Below are positions 1 to 8,774 of a DNA stretch of 53,001 bases, piece by piece. Within the stretch, counting starts at the first letter, position 1, and each line of letters begins with the position of its first letter. The notes under the pieces are model-generated. The model was not told the origin of the DNA, did no database searches, and saw only the letters and a program-made list of their open reading frames with translations. Both the position numbers and the translations under genes were made by a program. The DNA comes from a virus: positions 1-53,001 of IMG/VR virus record IMGVR_UViG_3300022933_000007; one strand, written 5' to 3'.

Positions 1-202
1 AATCTCCGTCATTAGTTACAATATTATGAGTATAATTCCAAGTTTTGTCTAAAGTATCCATATTTTGTCTTACAATACAGATGTTATTTGATGGGTCTAA
101 TTCGACACCTCTAGATAAGAAATTAGGTAAGTGGTCTTTCCAAGATTTATGTGCTTCTAGTCTTGCATCGACTGTATCAAAATTTGCTTCTTTAATTTCC
201 AT
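1..202 (-). CDS. Small virion-module protein, cut by the window edge
   Basis: The reading frame starts at the ATG at 202, has no stop, and runs off the left edge after 67 codons. It begins MEIKEANFDTVDARLEAHKS and I do not recognise it. It follows the baseplate-hub gene in the same leftward direction, so a tail or baseplate role is likely from position only. If base 1 is joined to base 53001, the split codon becomes TGA, giving a complete 67-residue protein. Confidence 0.6.
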   Translation of the reverse strand, partial: MEIKEANFDTVDARLEAHKSWKDHLPNFLSRGVELDPSNNICIVRQNMDTLDKTWNYTHNIVTNDGD

Positions 203-246
203 CTTGAAATTATATGGTCTATTCTACCTTATAAAGATTACTTTCA

Positions 247-2256
247 CTAAAGGGTTTGAGTTCCTAGTGTTCTCTGGCTGGTTCCCCTCACGACCTCAGT
301 AGTGAACTTGTCCAAGTCATATGAATCAAATTGATGTTCACCACACATCATTGTAGTCTTACCCTCTGGATATAACCATTCAATAGATTTGATTTTAACA
401 CTATCTGGTGACTTTCCAGTAATATAATTGATACCTAGGTTTGAGTTCACTATCTGTACACCATTATTTATACGAATGGAATTTAGTAATGTTGGGGCAA
501 TTACTTTTAATCTCTTGTTTGCATCTTTATTTGCTGCTATATAATTTGTTGCTATGCCGGTTTTATCTGTTATATCAACAACTCCTAAAGCATCAAGTCG
601 TTTTGATTTTCTACCATGTGCAGCAATACTTATATTTTCTACACTTCTTGATAAAAATACGTTTGATGTGTCATCTACAAACTTATATTCTATATCAACA
701 TTATTTGTTCCTGAAGCTGGGGCTGCTCCAAATGTAACTGTCTTATCTCGTCTGGTTACTGTGTAATCTGCATCTGTACTTACTGCTCCTCCTATGGATA
801 TTCTTACTATTGATTCTGGTTCTTTTGCTAATACGAATGCTGTTTGTGCCCCGGTTCCGTTGAATTCTTCTAACCTAGTTCTGTGTATAGCGTCAGATAC
901 TACCTCTAAATCATTAACCATTGTTGAATCATCTTCACCTGTTTCTGTTATTTCATATCTACCATTCTCAAAAAGTATGTTTGTGGTATCACCATCTGAA
1001 ATATCCTCAACAATCAATACTTTTCTTGGCAATGTATAGAATCCATCATTATCAGCTAATAGTAATAATTGTATATTTGCCAAAAGATTTCCAGTTCCTA
1101 TAAAATTTCTAGCCGTTGAAGAGTTTGAAGTTTGACATACAGCATATTCTGAATCAACCTCACTTAAAATCTGATTTAAAATTATTTCAGTTGTAAGTGG
1201 ACTACCTCCAGTAGTCAAAAATATATTATCTTCACCATTACTGCTACCTGATTCATCTCTAGAATCTAATATGTTTTTATTAAGTTCTGTTTCTGCAAAT
1301 ACTTTATTATCTCCCTTGCAGAATATTGTCTTACTATGTGTTTTCTCTTTAATTTTCCACACAATTCCAGAAAATTTCATAGTATGTGGTTGTCTAAAGT
1401 TATTTAACAGTGCTGCTGCATCGATATCTGATAGATTCTCTTTAACATATATTCTTAACATTCCAAATTGTGCGTTTGCTACACCTTTTGCACCTAGATA
1501 ATCTGCTCCAAAGTATGCACTGCCTGTAACAGACAAGTCTGCTGTGTCAGTTACTGATGTTCCCTCCTCTACACCATCTACAAACAGTTGTACTAGTCCT
1601 GCTGAGTCTCTTCTAACACGTATTAAACTCCAATCTAATGATATGTCGGTTGTTCCTGTTATAGTCTGTGTACTTGAGGATGATGTTATGTCTACGTATG
1701 GTACTAATGCTGCTGTTTTTCCTATCTCTATTCCGTCTGTTGCATCTCTTTTGCTGAATAATACTTCTACGGCTGCTGTTTGTTGTATATCTCTTGCCCT
1801 CAAAAATATGTCAAATTCCTTAGTGAAATCTAATACGTTAGGTGTACCTGTTATCTTATGTGTTGTGTTTGCCACGGTTACTTTCTGAGTTGCACCTACA
1901 ATTTTAGTAACAATTGGAACATCATCGACCCATTCCATTGACGCTGCCGATTGAGTTAATGAGGCTGTATGAGTTCCATCATTTCCATCATTTCTATAAC
2001 CAGATTCATCTAATGTATTACAATTAAAATTCCACAAGGCTGCCAAGTTATTAGTTTCAACATCATCTTGAATGTATTTTACTCTGTCTCCTATTTTTAC
2101 TTCTTCTGTCATAGGGATTGTAAATTCTGCTGAATCTACTGCTCTATCTCCGTCCTGTTTAACCCTTGCTCTTAGTATTCTTACTGGAAATCTGTCATCT
2201 ATTACTCCAGATACATATTTCTCTACTAATAATTTAACCTTACCCAGCAGTTTCAC
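247..2256 (-). CDS. Baseplate hub-like tail protein with inserted LamG-like domain
   Basis: A 669-residue protein at the distal end of the tail gene order, after the tape measure and an FN3-bearing tail protein, where long-tailed viruses usually encode the hub or tail-associated protein. Residues 1-65 ("RILRARVKQDGDRAVDSAEF") and 290-669 resemble late-control/hub proteins. Residues about 70-290 are a beta-rich insertion ("ALWNFNCNTLDESGYRNDG", "FDIFLRARDIQQ", "IRVRRDSAGLVQLFVDG") typical of concanavalin/laminin-G lectin folds. The start is GTG at 2256, overlapping the upstream gene by 17 nt. The lectin insertion suggests glycan binding at the tail tip. The hub assignment rests on gene order plus a weak motif match; the LamG call is firmer. 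Confidence 0.65.
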   Translation of the reverse strand: MKLLGKVKLLVEKYVSGVIDDRFPVRILRARVKQDGDRAVDSAEFTIPMTEEVKIGDRVKYIQDDVETNNLAALWNFNCNTLDESGYRNDGNDGTHTASLTQSAASMEWVDDVPIVTKIVGATQKVTVANTTHKITGTPNVLDFTKEFDIFLRARDIQQTAAVEVLFSKRDATDGIEIGKTAALVPYVDITSSSSTQTITGTTDISLDWSLIRVRRDSAGLVQLFVDGVEEGTSVTDTADLSVTGSAYFGADYLGAKGVANAQFGMLRIYVKENLSDIDAAALLNNFRQPHTMKFSGIVWKIKEKTHSKTIFCKGDNKVFAETELNKNILDSRDESGSSNGEDNIFLTTGGSPLTTEIILNQILSEVDSEYAVCQTSNSSTARNFIGTGNLLANIQLLLLADNDGFYTLPRKVLIVEDISDGDTTNILFENGRYEITETGEDDSTMVNDLEVVSDAIHRTRLEEFNGTGAQTAFVLAKEPESIVRISIGGAVSTDADYTVTRRDKTVTFGAAPASGTNNVDIEYKFVDDTSNVFLSRSVENISIAAHGRKSKRLDALGVVDITDKTGIATNYIAANKDANKRLKVIAPTLLNSIRINNGVQIVNSNLGINYITGKSPDSVKIKSIEWLYPEGKTTMMCGEHQFDSYDLDKFTTEVVRGTSQRTLGTQTL

Positions 2257-3052
2257 CCTCTAATATATCAGACCAGTCTCCGTGATTGGTTACTTTAGAG
2301 GCAACTCTTATGTCATATTTTGCACCTGATGTTAATCCACTCAATGTATATTCTGATGATACATTTGGGTCTGTTGTAGCAGTTGCTACATTTGTAAAGA
2401 ATCCTTTACCTTCTTTTCTATGTGCTACTATAGTTCCTGTCAATGTACCGTTTGTTATGCTTGGTTCATTCCATATAAGTTTTATTTCTCCTGAACCATT
2501 GCTTCCACTTTGTGCTAGTCCTGTAGGTTTCTTTGGTACTTTCTCTTCATATGATGTTATTACATCTCCTATTATTAGTGTTGTATTTATTTCCCATGTT
2601 ACAGGTGATGACCCCCCGGATGAGATTGCAAACTTTGTAAAGAATCCTAGTTTCTCATATACAACAGTAGAACCTTCTTTAATTTGAACTCTGTAGTTAT
2701 CCTCTATACTTGATGGTTGGAATGCTCCATCACCGGGCTCGTTCATAAAGTAATTAACCTGTTCAATAGGTTCAGTTATTGTTGAAGCGGCTGGAAATGT
2801 TATTGGTGAAGTTGCCTCATTTTTAATAGTCCATGCAAGTGCCATAGTTGCAGAGTTTCCTTCTATCTTAATAAGTATATTGTCATCTGCTCCTTCTTCA
2901 GGCAATGGCATTGGGGATACAGGAGTGTTCAATGAAATTGTTATGGTTTTAAGATTTGGAACTTTGTATTCTTTTAATATTGAATAGTTACCAGTTGATT
3001 TATCTAACAATACCTTTTGTAAATACACATCTTGTACCTGTCCTATTGTCAT
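2240..3052 (-). CDS. Distal tail protein-like with C-terminal fibronectin type III domain
   Basis: A 270-residue protein between the tape measure and the hub, the usual site of the distal tail protein that joins tube to baseplate. Residues about 175-268 form an FN3 domain (PTGLAQSG, IKLIWNEP, then YTLSGLTSGAKYDIRVASK near the end). The N-terminal part is beta-rich and unrecognised. It overlaps the tape-measure stop by 4 nt, and GAGAGGT lies just ahead of the ATG. FN3 domains are common add-ons of exposed tail proteins and may help surface attachment. Distal-tail identity is by position. Confidence 0.6.
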   Translation of the reverse strand: MTIGQVQDVYLQKVLLDKSTGNYSILKEYKVPNLKTITISLNTPVSPMPLPEEGADDNILIKIEGNSATMALAWTIKNEATSPITFPAASTITEPIEQVNYFMNEPGDGAFQPSSIEDNYRVQIKEGSTVVYEKLGFFTKFAISSGGSSPVTWEINTTLIIGDVITSYEEKVPKKPTGLAQSGSNGSGEIKLIWNEPSITNGTLTGTIVAHRKEGKGFFTNVATATTDPNVSSEYTLSGLTSGAKYDIRVASKVTNHGDWSDILEGETAG

Positions 3053-4305
3053 GTTCTACCTCTCCTACTGTTCACAGATTCTAATACCTCTGTAACACGT
3101 CTTTCAAATGCAGCCATGTCTCCTTCACTTGATATGTTTCCTATGCTTATGTTTACTGTGGTTCCTCCCCCACCTGATTCTCCATTAGGTACAACTGTTT
3201 CAGAACCTCTCTCTCCAAATGTATACATCTGTCCAGATTTACCAATACCAAATATAGGCTCATTGATTTGTCCACCGTCTGCGAATCCCAATACACCTCC
3301 TATACTTCCTCCTATACCCATTATAGCATTATATATCAAATCTTTAATCCAATAACCAACGTCAACCAATTTACCTAATATATCTATTCCTTGAATGGCA
3401 TTCCATATTTTATCTTTAATGGTTTGACCTAACTTATTTAGTTCTGACAAAAAGTCTATTCCTTGTATACCATTATATATTTTCCAGAATATTATTCCCG
3501 GTAAGAAAAGTAAATTCGCAAGCCAGTCAACTTCTAATATTGCATTTACAATTCCATTGAATATGAATCCGGGAAGTTCCCATAATCTAGTTCCTATATT
3601 CAAAGCAAATGATTCTGCAATCTCACCTAGTCCAGACGTAAATCCATCCCAGTTTATTTTTGATAATACTTCAGCAAGAAATAATTGAAATTGTACATAT
3701 GGCATTGCTTTGATATATGTTATTGCACCATCTAATAATTGTGTACCCAATGCTTCCCAATCAAATGTACCATCTAACATACTTAGGACTTGTTCTTGAG
3801 CCCATGCACCTGTTGCATTAATTGCATCTGAAATAAAACCTGATGGGTCTTCCCATAATTCAACTAGACCTCCACCTAAGAAATCTCCAAACTCTCTTGC
3901 TATTGGAAGTATGTCTCTGTAAAATGGTATGATTACCTGTCTTAATAATAATACCACAATTGGTCTTAACATGAATCCTATAAAGTCTCCGATAGGTCTG
4001 AATATCAACATCAATCCAAAGTTCATAAGATTCATTATTTGTTTTAACATTGGTGATGAATCAAATATTAAACTTGTTACCTTTTTAATTAATCCCACTA
4101 AGATTCCTATACCACCTGCAATTCCTGCTAATTTGGCAATTCCACCAATACCCATTTTTTGCATCTGAGCCATCCCTTTACCTAATCCACCTGCTCCCCC
4201 TGAACCAGATGATGAGCCTTTACCACTCATTACTTTTTGTAATTTATTTAGGGAGTCAGAAGATATCTTGAATGATATCTGGACAGCCTGTCCTTGAGCA
4301 GACAT
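3049..4305 (-). CDS. Tail tape measure protein
   Basis: A 418-residue protein placed directly after the overlapping tail-chaperone frames. The glycine-rich N-terminus (35-65) is followed by strongly hydrophobic helices (55-135, e.g. GIGGIAKLAGIAGGIGILVG). The C-terminus carries FADGG and FGERGSETVVPNGESG, a motif common near tape-measure ends. It scaffolds tail assembly, sets tail length and is thought to help DNA passage through the envelope. At roughly 1.5 angstrom per residue, the short length predicts a tail near 60 nm. That value uses the general tape-measure rule and is not measured here. Confidence 0.85.
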   Translation of the reverse strand: MSAQGQAVQISFKISSDSLNKLQKVMSGKGSSSGSGGAGGLGKGMAQMQKMGIGGIAKLAGIAGGIGILVGLIKKVTSLIFDSSPMLKQIMNLMNFGLMLIFRPIGDFIGFMLRPIVVLLLRQVIIPFYRDILPIAREFGDFLGGGLVELWEDPSGFISDAINATGAWAQEQVLSMLDGTFDWEALGTQLLDGAITYIKAMPYVQFQLFLAEVLSKINWDGFTSGLGEIAESFALNIGTRLWELPGFIFNGIVNAILEVDWLANLLFLPGIIFWKIYNGIQGIDFLSELNKLGQTIKDKIWNAIQGIDILGKLVDVGYWIKDLIYNAIMGIGGSIGGVLGFADGGQINEPIFGIGKSGQMYTFGERGSETVVPNGESGGGGTTVNISIGNISSEGDMAAFERRVTEVLESVNSRRGRT

Positions 4306-4311
4306 TATATA

Positions 4312-4500
4312 CTATTTCCCCTTGAAAAGATTTTCAACAATTTCATTTATCCTCTCTTGAGATAGCTCAACCGTCCTTTTTAAATATTCTGTTGGTTGCC
4401 TGTCTACCTGTTCTTTATCCCATTTGAAGACTAGGGCACAGAAGACGTAGACTTCATCAGTGATTCTATCGAGTCCTCCCCTGTCATCGCTGTTATCCAC
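4312..4500 (-). CDS. Tail assembly chaperone, second frame (possible frameshift extension)
   Basis: A 62-residue frame overlapping the end of the 4431-4793 gene by 70 nt in the -1 frame. Its only possible start is GTG at 4500 and it contains no internal methionine. Residues such as FKWDKEQVDRQPTEYLKRTV look like the C-terminal domain of tail chaperones made as a -1 frameshift fusion (as in lambda gpG/gpGT). It sits immediately before the tape-measure gene, where such pairs occur. I could not find a clean slippery heptamer, so independent GTG initiation remains possible. Confidence 0.6.
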   Translation of the reverse strand: MDNSDDRGGLDRITDEVYVFCALVFKWDKEQVDRQPTEYLKRTVELSQERINEIVENLFKGK

Positions 4501-4793
4501 GGTTTGACTAACTCTTCTAAAGGGAACACTTTCATGACCTCAGACATGATTTTCGTAACTACTTTTGATGGTAATTGATTGAATAGAGTAAGATTCTTTA
4601 CATCTACTGGTGATTTAGTGATACATGCTTGTAATATCATTTGCTGGTATAGTGGTATATTTACTCTGATTGCTTTTGGGTCTGATATGTCTATACATGC
4701 TTTTAGTATTTTTTGTGTATCTCCCCACGTTAAATCATCAATAAATGATACATCTTCATCTACACCTTTAATATTGACTTTAAACTCTGGCAT
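4431..4793 (-). CDS. Tail assembly chaperone (short form)
   Basis: A 120-residue soluble protein between the tail-tube gene and the tape measure. It begins MPEFKVNIKGVDEDVSFIDD and has helical segments (DTQKILKACIDISD, KIMSEVMKVFPLEEL), like the N-terminal domain of tail chaperones that coat the tape measure during assembly. Its end overlaps the next frame by 70 nt, suggesting that a fraction of ribosomes extend it. The function comes from gene order and the overlap architecture; sequence alone would not identify it. Confidence 0.65.
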   Translation of the reverse strand: MPEFKVNIKGVDEDVSFIDDLTWGDTQKILKACIDISDPKAIRVNIPLYQQMILQACITKSPVDVKNLTLFNQLPSKVVTKIMSEVMKVFPLEELVKPWITAMTGEDSIESLMKSTSSVP

Positions 4794-4825
4794 TAATAAT
4801 AGTAATAAAACAGAAGTATATAAGT

Positions 4826-5846
4826 CTATGGGGGAGATGCTATGCTGTTGTTTGCTGTGATGTCAACACTTCTTAAAGTCCAAGACAAATCTTCAAAGAC
4901 TGGTTCACCCGGTGAAATTTCTGTTGAATGGTCTGATACACCTACTCCAGTAAAGTCAAGAATAATTGCTTTTTCTGCTGTAGTTGCTAAACCATTTGTT
5001 AATGTAATTTGTAATGTTGCTACACCAGTGTTTGGTGTAGTTCCATCGGCTGCATGGAATACTCTTTCAATTTGAGTCTTGTCTACAACTGCTGTTTTAA
5101 ATTTACCAGACATTTCGAATATTTTTCTGTATGCTCCTACTGCACTGGCAGAACCAATACCATAAAGTAATTCTGTATTCATACCAAAGTTAATTTCAAA
5201 TTCTTGTAATTGTGCTATTACTGTTCCATCAGGTAATTCCATAGTTGCATGTGCAAAAGTATATGGGAATTTAATATCATCTGCTGCAATTGTTGTATCA
5301 ACACTTGTTCCTATTGTGTCTTCATTACCCCATGCTAACTCAGCAGAACATTTTACAGTTTCTCCCAATGAGGCTTTTAAGTTTAATGAATTTAATACAA
5401 CTCCTTTCATATTTCTGACAACATCTTCTGTCTCTGCATCCAAGCCAAATTCCATATGCATTGTGTTAGGAATTACAACACCTGTATTAGAGGCTGTCAA
5501 GTCTGTAGATTTTGATGACCATACGTGTGTATAATCTGAAGCAGAACCTGAAGTGTCTATACCTGCTGAAGCGTCATCATTTTCACCTAACATAAAACCG
5601 AAAATCCAAGGATTAGATAAAACAAATTCTACTGAACCTGTACCTTCATTTTTACCATAAGCAAAACATTGAACTTCAATATCGCCTAACGCTTTTAATG
5701 GGATTTGATTATTTTTCCAAGTAACACCTGATAATTTTTGTTCTAAACCGAAAACTCTAGTCCGTGTGGCTCCTCCACCAAATGTGTTTTCATGTCCATA
5801 TTGCAGATAGCCACTAGAGCCTGTCCTAACTAAGGGTATTCACCAT
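4826..5846 (-). CDS. Major tail tube protein (start disturbed)
   Basis: The open frame runs from 5839 down to 4826, about 337 residues. Its first part (RTGSSGYLQYGHENTFGGG, then LEQKLSGVTWKNNQIPLKAL) is typical of archaeal and phage tail-tube N-termini, so the ATG at 5593 is an internal methionine and not the start. No ATG, GTG or TTG opens this frame. A good leaderless start (ATG at 5846, TATA-like TACTTAAATA about 26 nt upstream) lies one base out of frame, reading MVNTLS-stop. Removing one T near 5832 would give MVNTLVRTGSSGY. A sequencing indel, a +1 shift or a rare start codon could explain it. The protein forms the tail tube by position between neck proteins and tail chaperones. Confidence 0.75.
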
Positions 5847-5952
5847 AGGTACTGTATTCTTTTAAAGTATTTAAGTATTCTTGTAGTAGTGATAATCCCA
5901 ATGACACGATTTACAGAGGGTAATTCCGTTACTTATCTCTAATGCTAGGTCG

Positions 5953-6378
5953 TTATGGGTTTAGGATTCTGTATGTGGCTTCCATAACGTATCTGTGCAT
6001 GTTTCTGTAGTTATGACTCAGATTCTTTGTAGAAGTGATTCTTAGGTCTGTATAGCCTGTTCTTCTTACCTGTGCTTTTAGTATTTTGTCTATTTGGTCT
6101 ACTACGTTTCTATGTCTTGTTTCTGTTCCATATCCCCGGATATCGATTATGACTACAGGATAGTGTAAATGGTCTCTACCGTATAAACTAAAGTAATCTA
6201 TCTTCTCATTTCCGGGTGTGAGTACGACTATATCCTGAGTATCATCAATAATACCGGTTGCTTTCTCTTCCCAGTTTACAGTGAATTTAGGCTTTGGAAC
6301 ATCATCGTTATCGTAGTTCCATTCATCATTCATCATGTTAATGATATCGTCAATTGCATCATAAGTTCCTACTCCCAT
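5953..6378 (-). CDS. Tail terminator / neck protein candidate
   Basis: A 141-residue protein just upstream of the tail tube gene, overlapping its upstream neighbour's stop by one base. Central strands (DIVVLTPGNEKIDYFSL, VVIIDIRGYG) followed by RHRNVVDQIDKILKAQVR resemble the small alpha/beta tail-completion proteins that cap the tail tube before it joins the head. The assignment is mainly positional. Confidence 0.5.
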   Translation of the reverse strand: MGVGTYDAIDDIINMMNDEWNYDNDDVPKPKFTVNWEEKATGIIDDTQDIVVLTPGNEKIDYFSLYGRDHLHYPVVIIDIRGYGTETRHRNVVDQIDKILKAQVRRTGYTDLRITSTKNLSHNYRNMHRYVMEATYRILNP

Positions 6379-7049
6379 TACATTCTACCTCTATCAAGTG
6401 TATGTGAACCGTTATCATAGTTAAGGATTGTGCTGTTCTTTGAGAACGTGACTGAGTTTGGTTGTATTCCTTGTGCTGATATTTTCTCCCTCAATTTCCA
6501 AGATAACCACTTTCTTGCCTTCATTTTTGCTGCCCTTGACCTTTCTGTACCAAAATGATATGAGCCGTCCTTAACTCTCCAATAATTAAAATTGACCATT
6601 CTATCTAAATTAGGTCTCTCTTTTAGATATACATTTCTCATCCAATCAGAAAATCCATCCTTAGTTCCAAATAATGATGCAGTTTGTGGCTTTAATACGT
6701 ATCCAACAATCTCCTCATCTTCTTCTGCTTCCTCTTCATAGTTAGTATCATCTATAAGTTCTCCTCCCGGTGGGGAGCCATACTGTTCTATATCTGCACC
6801 AATTGAATTTTTAATATTAGCAGATTCTACAATTGCACTTATCGCTGCGTCTGTGAAACTCTTTTCATCTGTTGTAAATTCTTTTACTCCACTTGCTACT
6901 GATGATAGTTTGTATAGTGCTTCTCGTAGTCTTCTTTTTCTTTGTCCTTCTTGTCTGGCTGTTGTTGCTTCCCCACGTTTTTCATTAATAGATTGTAAAT
7001 ATCTGTTTGCTTCTTCTTGTAGTTCAGCATCGAATGGTTGAGCGGTCAT
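6378..7049 (-). CDS. Head-tail neck protein, unrecognised family
   Basis: A 223-residue protein between the head-tail adaptor and the tail terminator candidate, overlapping the adaptor by 4 nt. The N-terminal third is charged and helical (EEANRYLQSINEKRGEATTA); residues about 115-130 are very acidic; the C-terminus is basic. I do not recognise the fold. Head-closure or neck function is inferred from position only. Confidence 0.5.
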   Translation of the reverse strand: MTAQPFDAELQEEANRYLQSINEKRGEATTARQEGQRKRRLREALYKLSSVASGVKEFTTDEKSFTDAAISAIVESANIKNSIGADIEQYGSPPGGELIDDTNYEEEAEEDEEIVGYVLKPQTASLFGTKDGFSDWMRNVYLKERPNLDRMVNFNYWRVKDGSYHFGTERSRAAKMKARKWLSWKLREKISAQGIQPNSVTFSKNSTILNYDNGSHTLDRGRM

Positions 7050-7711
7050 GCAATCGGAATAATCTCTTGACGTTGGTGTATGGTTCTATCTATATCTTCT
7101 TTCCATTGGTTTATTGAATCTCCCCAAGACCATCCACCTGAACCACCTACAGGCAATATGTCTGCTCTAAATGATGTTGATAGTAATTCTACTGCTACCA
7201 TTTTTACACATGCCTCTTCAATGTCTAACGGAACAGTTGTGTCACCATAACGATAAGTAATTCTCATTCTGTTCTTTCTCATTACTGTAAAGATAAATCC
7301 TCTCATGTAAAGTCTTCCATATTCGGGGTCAAGTACAAACCCACCATCAGCATTATCTGTAATATCATTATAGTTTGCAGACCCACCAGTATTCCCTCCA
7401 GAAGCACCATCGTATACTTCAAGTGAATCTCCTGAACTAGATACTAGTCCACCGTTTGCGTCTGTTCTGATTTTTCTATGTCGGAGGAATAAAGGAGTAC
7501 CCCAACCAAATTCATATATAATAGGCATATCATGTACTTCAGTAGTGGCAGTTGCCTCACGCCATGCGTGACCAGTTCTTCTGTCTATTTCATCTTCTTT
7601 TCTGTTGATTAGTTTAATTACTTGTGCTTTGTTTGGTGTGGTTGTGTCTGTTATATCTACCCTCAAAAAATCTGCAACATCTTGCACAGTACAGTAGACA
7701 GGAGTAACCAT
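7046..7711 (-). CDS. Head-tail connector (gp6/gp15-like adaptor)
   Basis: A 221-residue protein. Its N-terminus (CTVQDVADFLRVDITDTTTP, then QVIKLINRKEDEIDRRTGHA) matches the helical pattern of adaptor proteins that dock under the portal: short helix, loop, then a helix ending in D-x-x-T-G-x-x-W. The middle is a beta insertion rich in Gly/Asp. It lies between capsid and tail genes, as expected. TATA-like TTTAAAGT upstream suggests its own promoter. Confidence 0.7.
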   Translation of the reverse strand: MVTPVYCTVQDVADFLRVDITDTTTPNKAQVIKLINRKEDEIDRRTGHAWREATATTEVHDMPIIYEFGWGTPLFLRHRKIRTDANGGLVSSSGDSLEVYDGASGGNTGGSANYNDITDNADGGFVLDPEYGRLYMRGFIFTVMRKNRMRITYRYGDTTVPLDIEEACVKMVAVELLSTSFRADILPVGGSGGWSWGDSINQWKEDIDRTIHQRQEIIPIA

Positions 7712-7776
7712 ATGCTTAAATATGTGCTCCTATCTTTTAAAGTTTGCTCTAGTAACTAAACATGTATTACCTTACT

Positions 7777-7860
7777 TCAAGCTGATTTTATTGCTTCTTG
7801 CCCGGCAGAACTTGATGCTAGTTCATTAAATTTGCCTGTATCTAAAGTGCCTAAACCCAT
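7777..7860 (-). CDS. 27-residue possible micro-protein
   Basis: The ATG at 7860 directly follows the stop of the upstream gene at 7861 and encodes MGLGTLDTGKFNELASSSAG plus seven residues. It is hydrophilic with no recognisable motif. Tight coupling supports translation, but it could also be a decayed remnant before the connector promoter. Confidence 0.3.
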   Translation of the reverse strand: MGLGTLDTGKFNELASSSAGQEAIKSA

Positions 7861-8277
7861 CTAAGATTCGCCACGGTGATATATGTCTAATACACCTTGA
7901 CTTGACCCAACGGCTGCTTTGATTCTAACAACACATCTATTATAAGGATTGTCTAAAGTCTCTATTACAGGTGCTGCGGCTGCTGTTAATGTCGTTTCTG
8001 CTTTTATTTGTACCCAGCCATTTCCATAATCTGTGGCATCTGTACCGGTCATATCAGTGTGGTCTGGTAACCAATCTGCTGTTGCCCAAATTTCATATTT
8101 TAAATCATTTGTAATACAATATAATGTAAATACTGAAGTTCTGACATTTCTACAGTCAATATCTAAACATGTTGCATAAGCGTCAGTTGATGTTAATGCT
8201 AAATTTCTATTATGTAGCCCAACTATTGAACTTCCATCATTTGTGGTTTTCTCTCTACGTTGGTCTTCCTGAGCCAT
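7861..8277 (-). CDS. Beta-rich virion protein, possible capsid decoration
   Basis: A 138-residue protein between the capsid and connector genes. The sequence is beta-strand and Thr-rich (TSVFTLYCITNDLKYEIW, CVVRIKAAVGSSQGVLDIYH) with a polar N-terminus. The fold is unrecognised; a decoration or minor head role is inferred from location and composition. It has an A/T-rich promoter-like stretch upstream (8281-8310) and couples to the tiny frame downstream. Confidence 0.5.
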   Translation of the reverse strand: MAQEDQRREKTTNDGSSIVGLHNRNLALTSTDAYATCLDIDCRNVRTSVFTLYCITNDLKYEIWATADWLPDHTDMTGTDATDYGNGWVQIKAETTLTAAAAPVIETLDNPYNRCVVRIKAAVGSSQGVLDIYHRGES

Positions 8278-8313
8278 ACGTAATTATGTATAGTCTACCT
8301 TATAAAGTTATTG

Positions 8314-8340
8314 GAAAAAAAGAAAAAAGGGTGTAAAAAA
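8314..8340 (-). terminator. Poly-T terminator after the 8341-8709 gene
   Basis: On the minus strand the stop codon is followed by three T-runs (TTTTTT, TTTTTT, TTTTTTT) within 27 nt. This is the U-tract signal expected for archaeal RNA polymerase. Confidence 0.6.
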
Positions 8341-8709
8341 CTAAAATCCTACTACTCGTAGTTTACAGGTCATAGTGATAGAGTCGGCATCATCTGCTTC
8401 ATCGAGGACTGCACTTGCAGTTCCTGATTCATATAGTTTTAGCTTCCCTGTTGCTGCTGCACCTAGGGCTGCTGGAACGTATTGGGGTATATTGCCTGTT
8501 GAAACCTCTAGAACTGTTACTGCAATAATTGTAGTGAGTCTGCCGTCTAGGGTTAAATCTAGGACGTTTCCTGCAATATCGTAATCTTCTGATGTATAGG
8601 TTACGTCTACAATTGCTGTTTTGAGTTTGGATAATAGTTCTGCTTGTATGGATAGTGTTTTCCCGGTTACTGATTGGTAATCGGAATTCACTGCGATTGC
8701 GAGAGTCAT
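8341..8709 (-). CDS. Small beta-rich head protein, possible cement protein
   Basis: A 122-residue protein immediately after the major capsid gene, flanked by its own terminator. Composition is Thr/Val/Ala/Leu with regular strands (KTLSIQAELLSKLKTAIVDV, DDADSITMTCKLRVVGF), matching small capsid-cementing or decoration proteins in size and place. No specific family is recognised. The isolated transcription unit suggests high expression. Confidence 0.5.
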   Translation of the reverse strand: MTLAIAVNSDYQSVTGKTLSIQAELLSKLKTAIVDVTYTSEDYDIAGNVLDLTLDGRLTTIIAVTVLEVSTGNIPQYVPAALGAAATGKLKLYESGTASAVLDEADDADSITMTCKLRVVGF

Positions 8710-8741
8710 TAAAATATGTGGAAAGTCATTATATATAAAGA

Positions 8742-8759
8742 TTTAAAAAAATGAAAAAG
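8742..8759 (-). terminator. Poly-T terminator after the capsid gene
   Basis: On the minus strand, 15-35 nt past the capsid stop, ACTTTTTCATTTTTTT provides two U-tracts. It separates capsid mRNA from the next gene. Confidence 0.55.
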
Positions 8760-8774
8760 TGGGAATTGGTTCGA

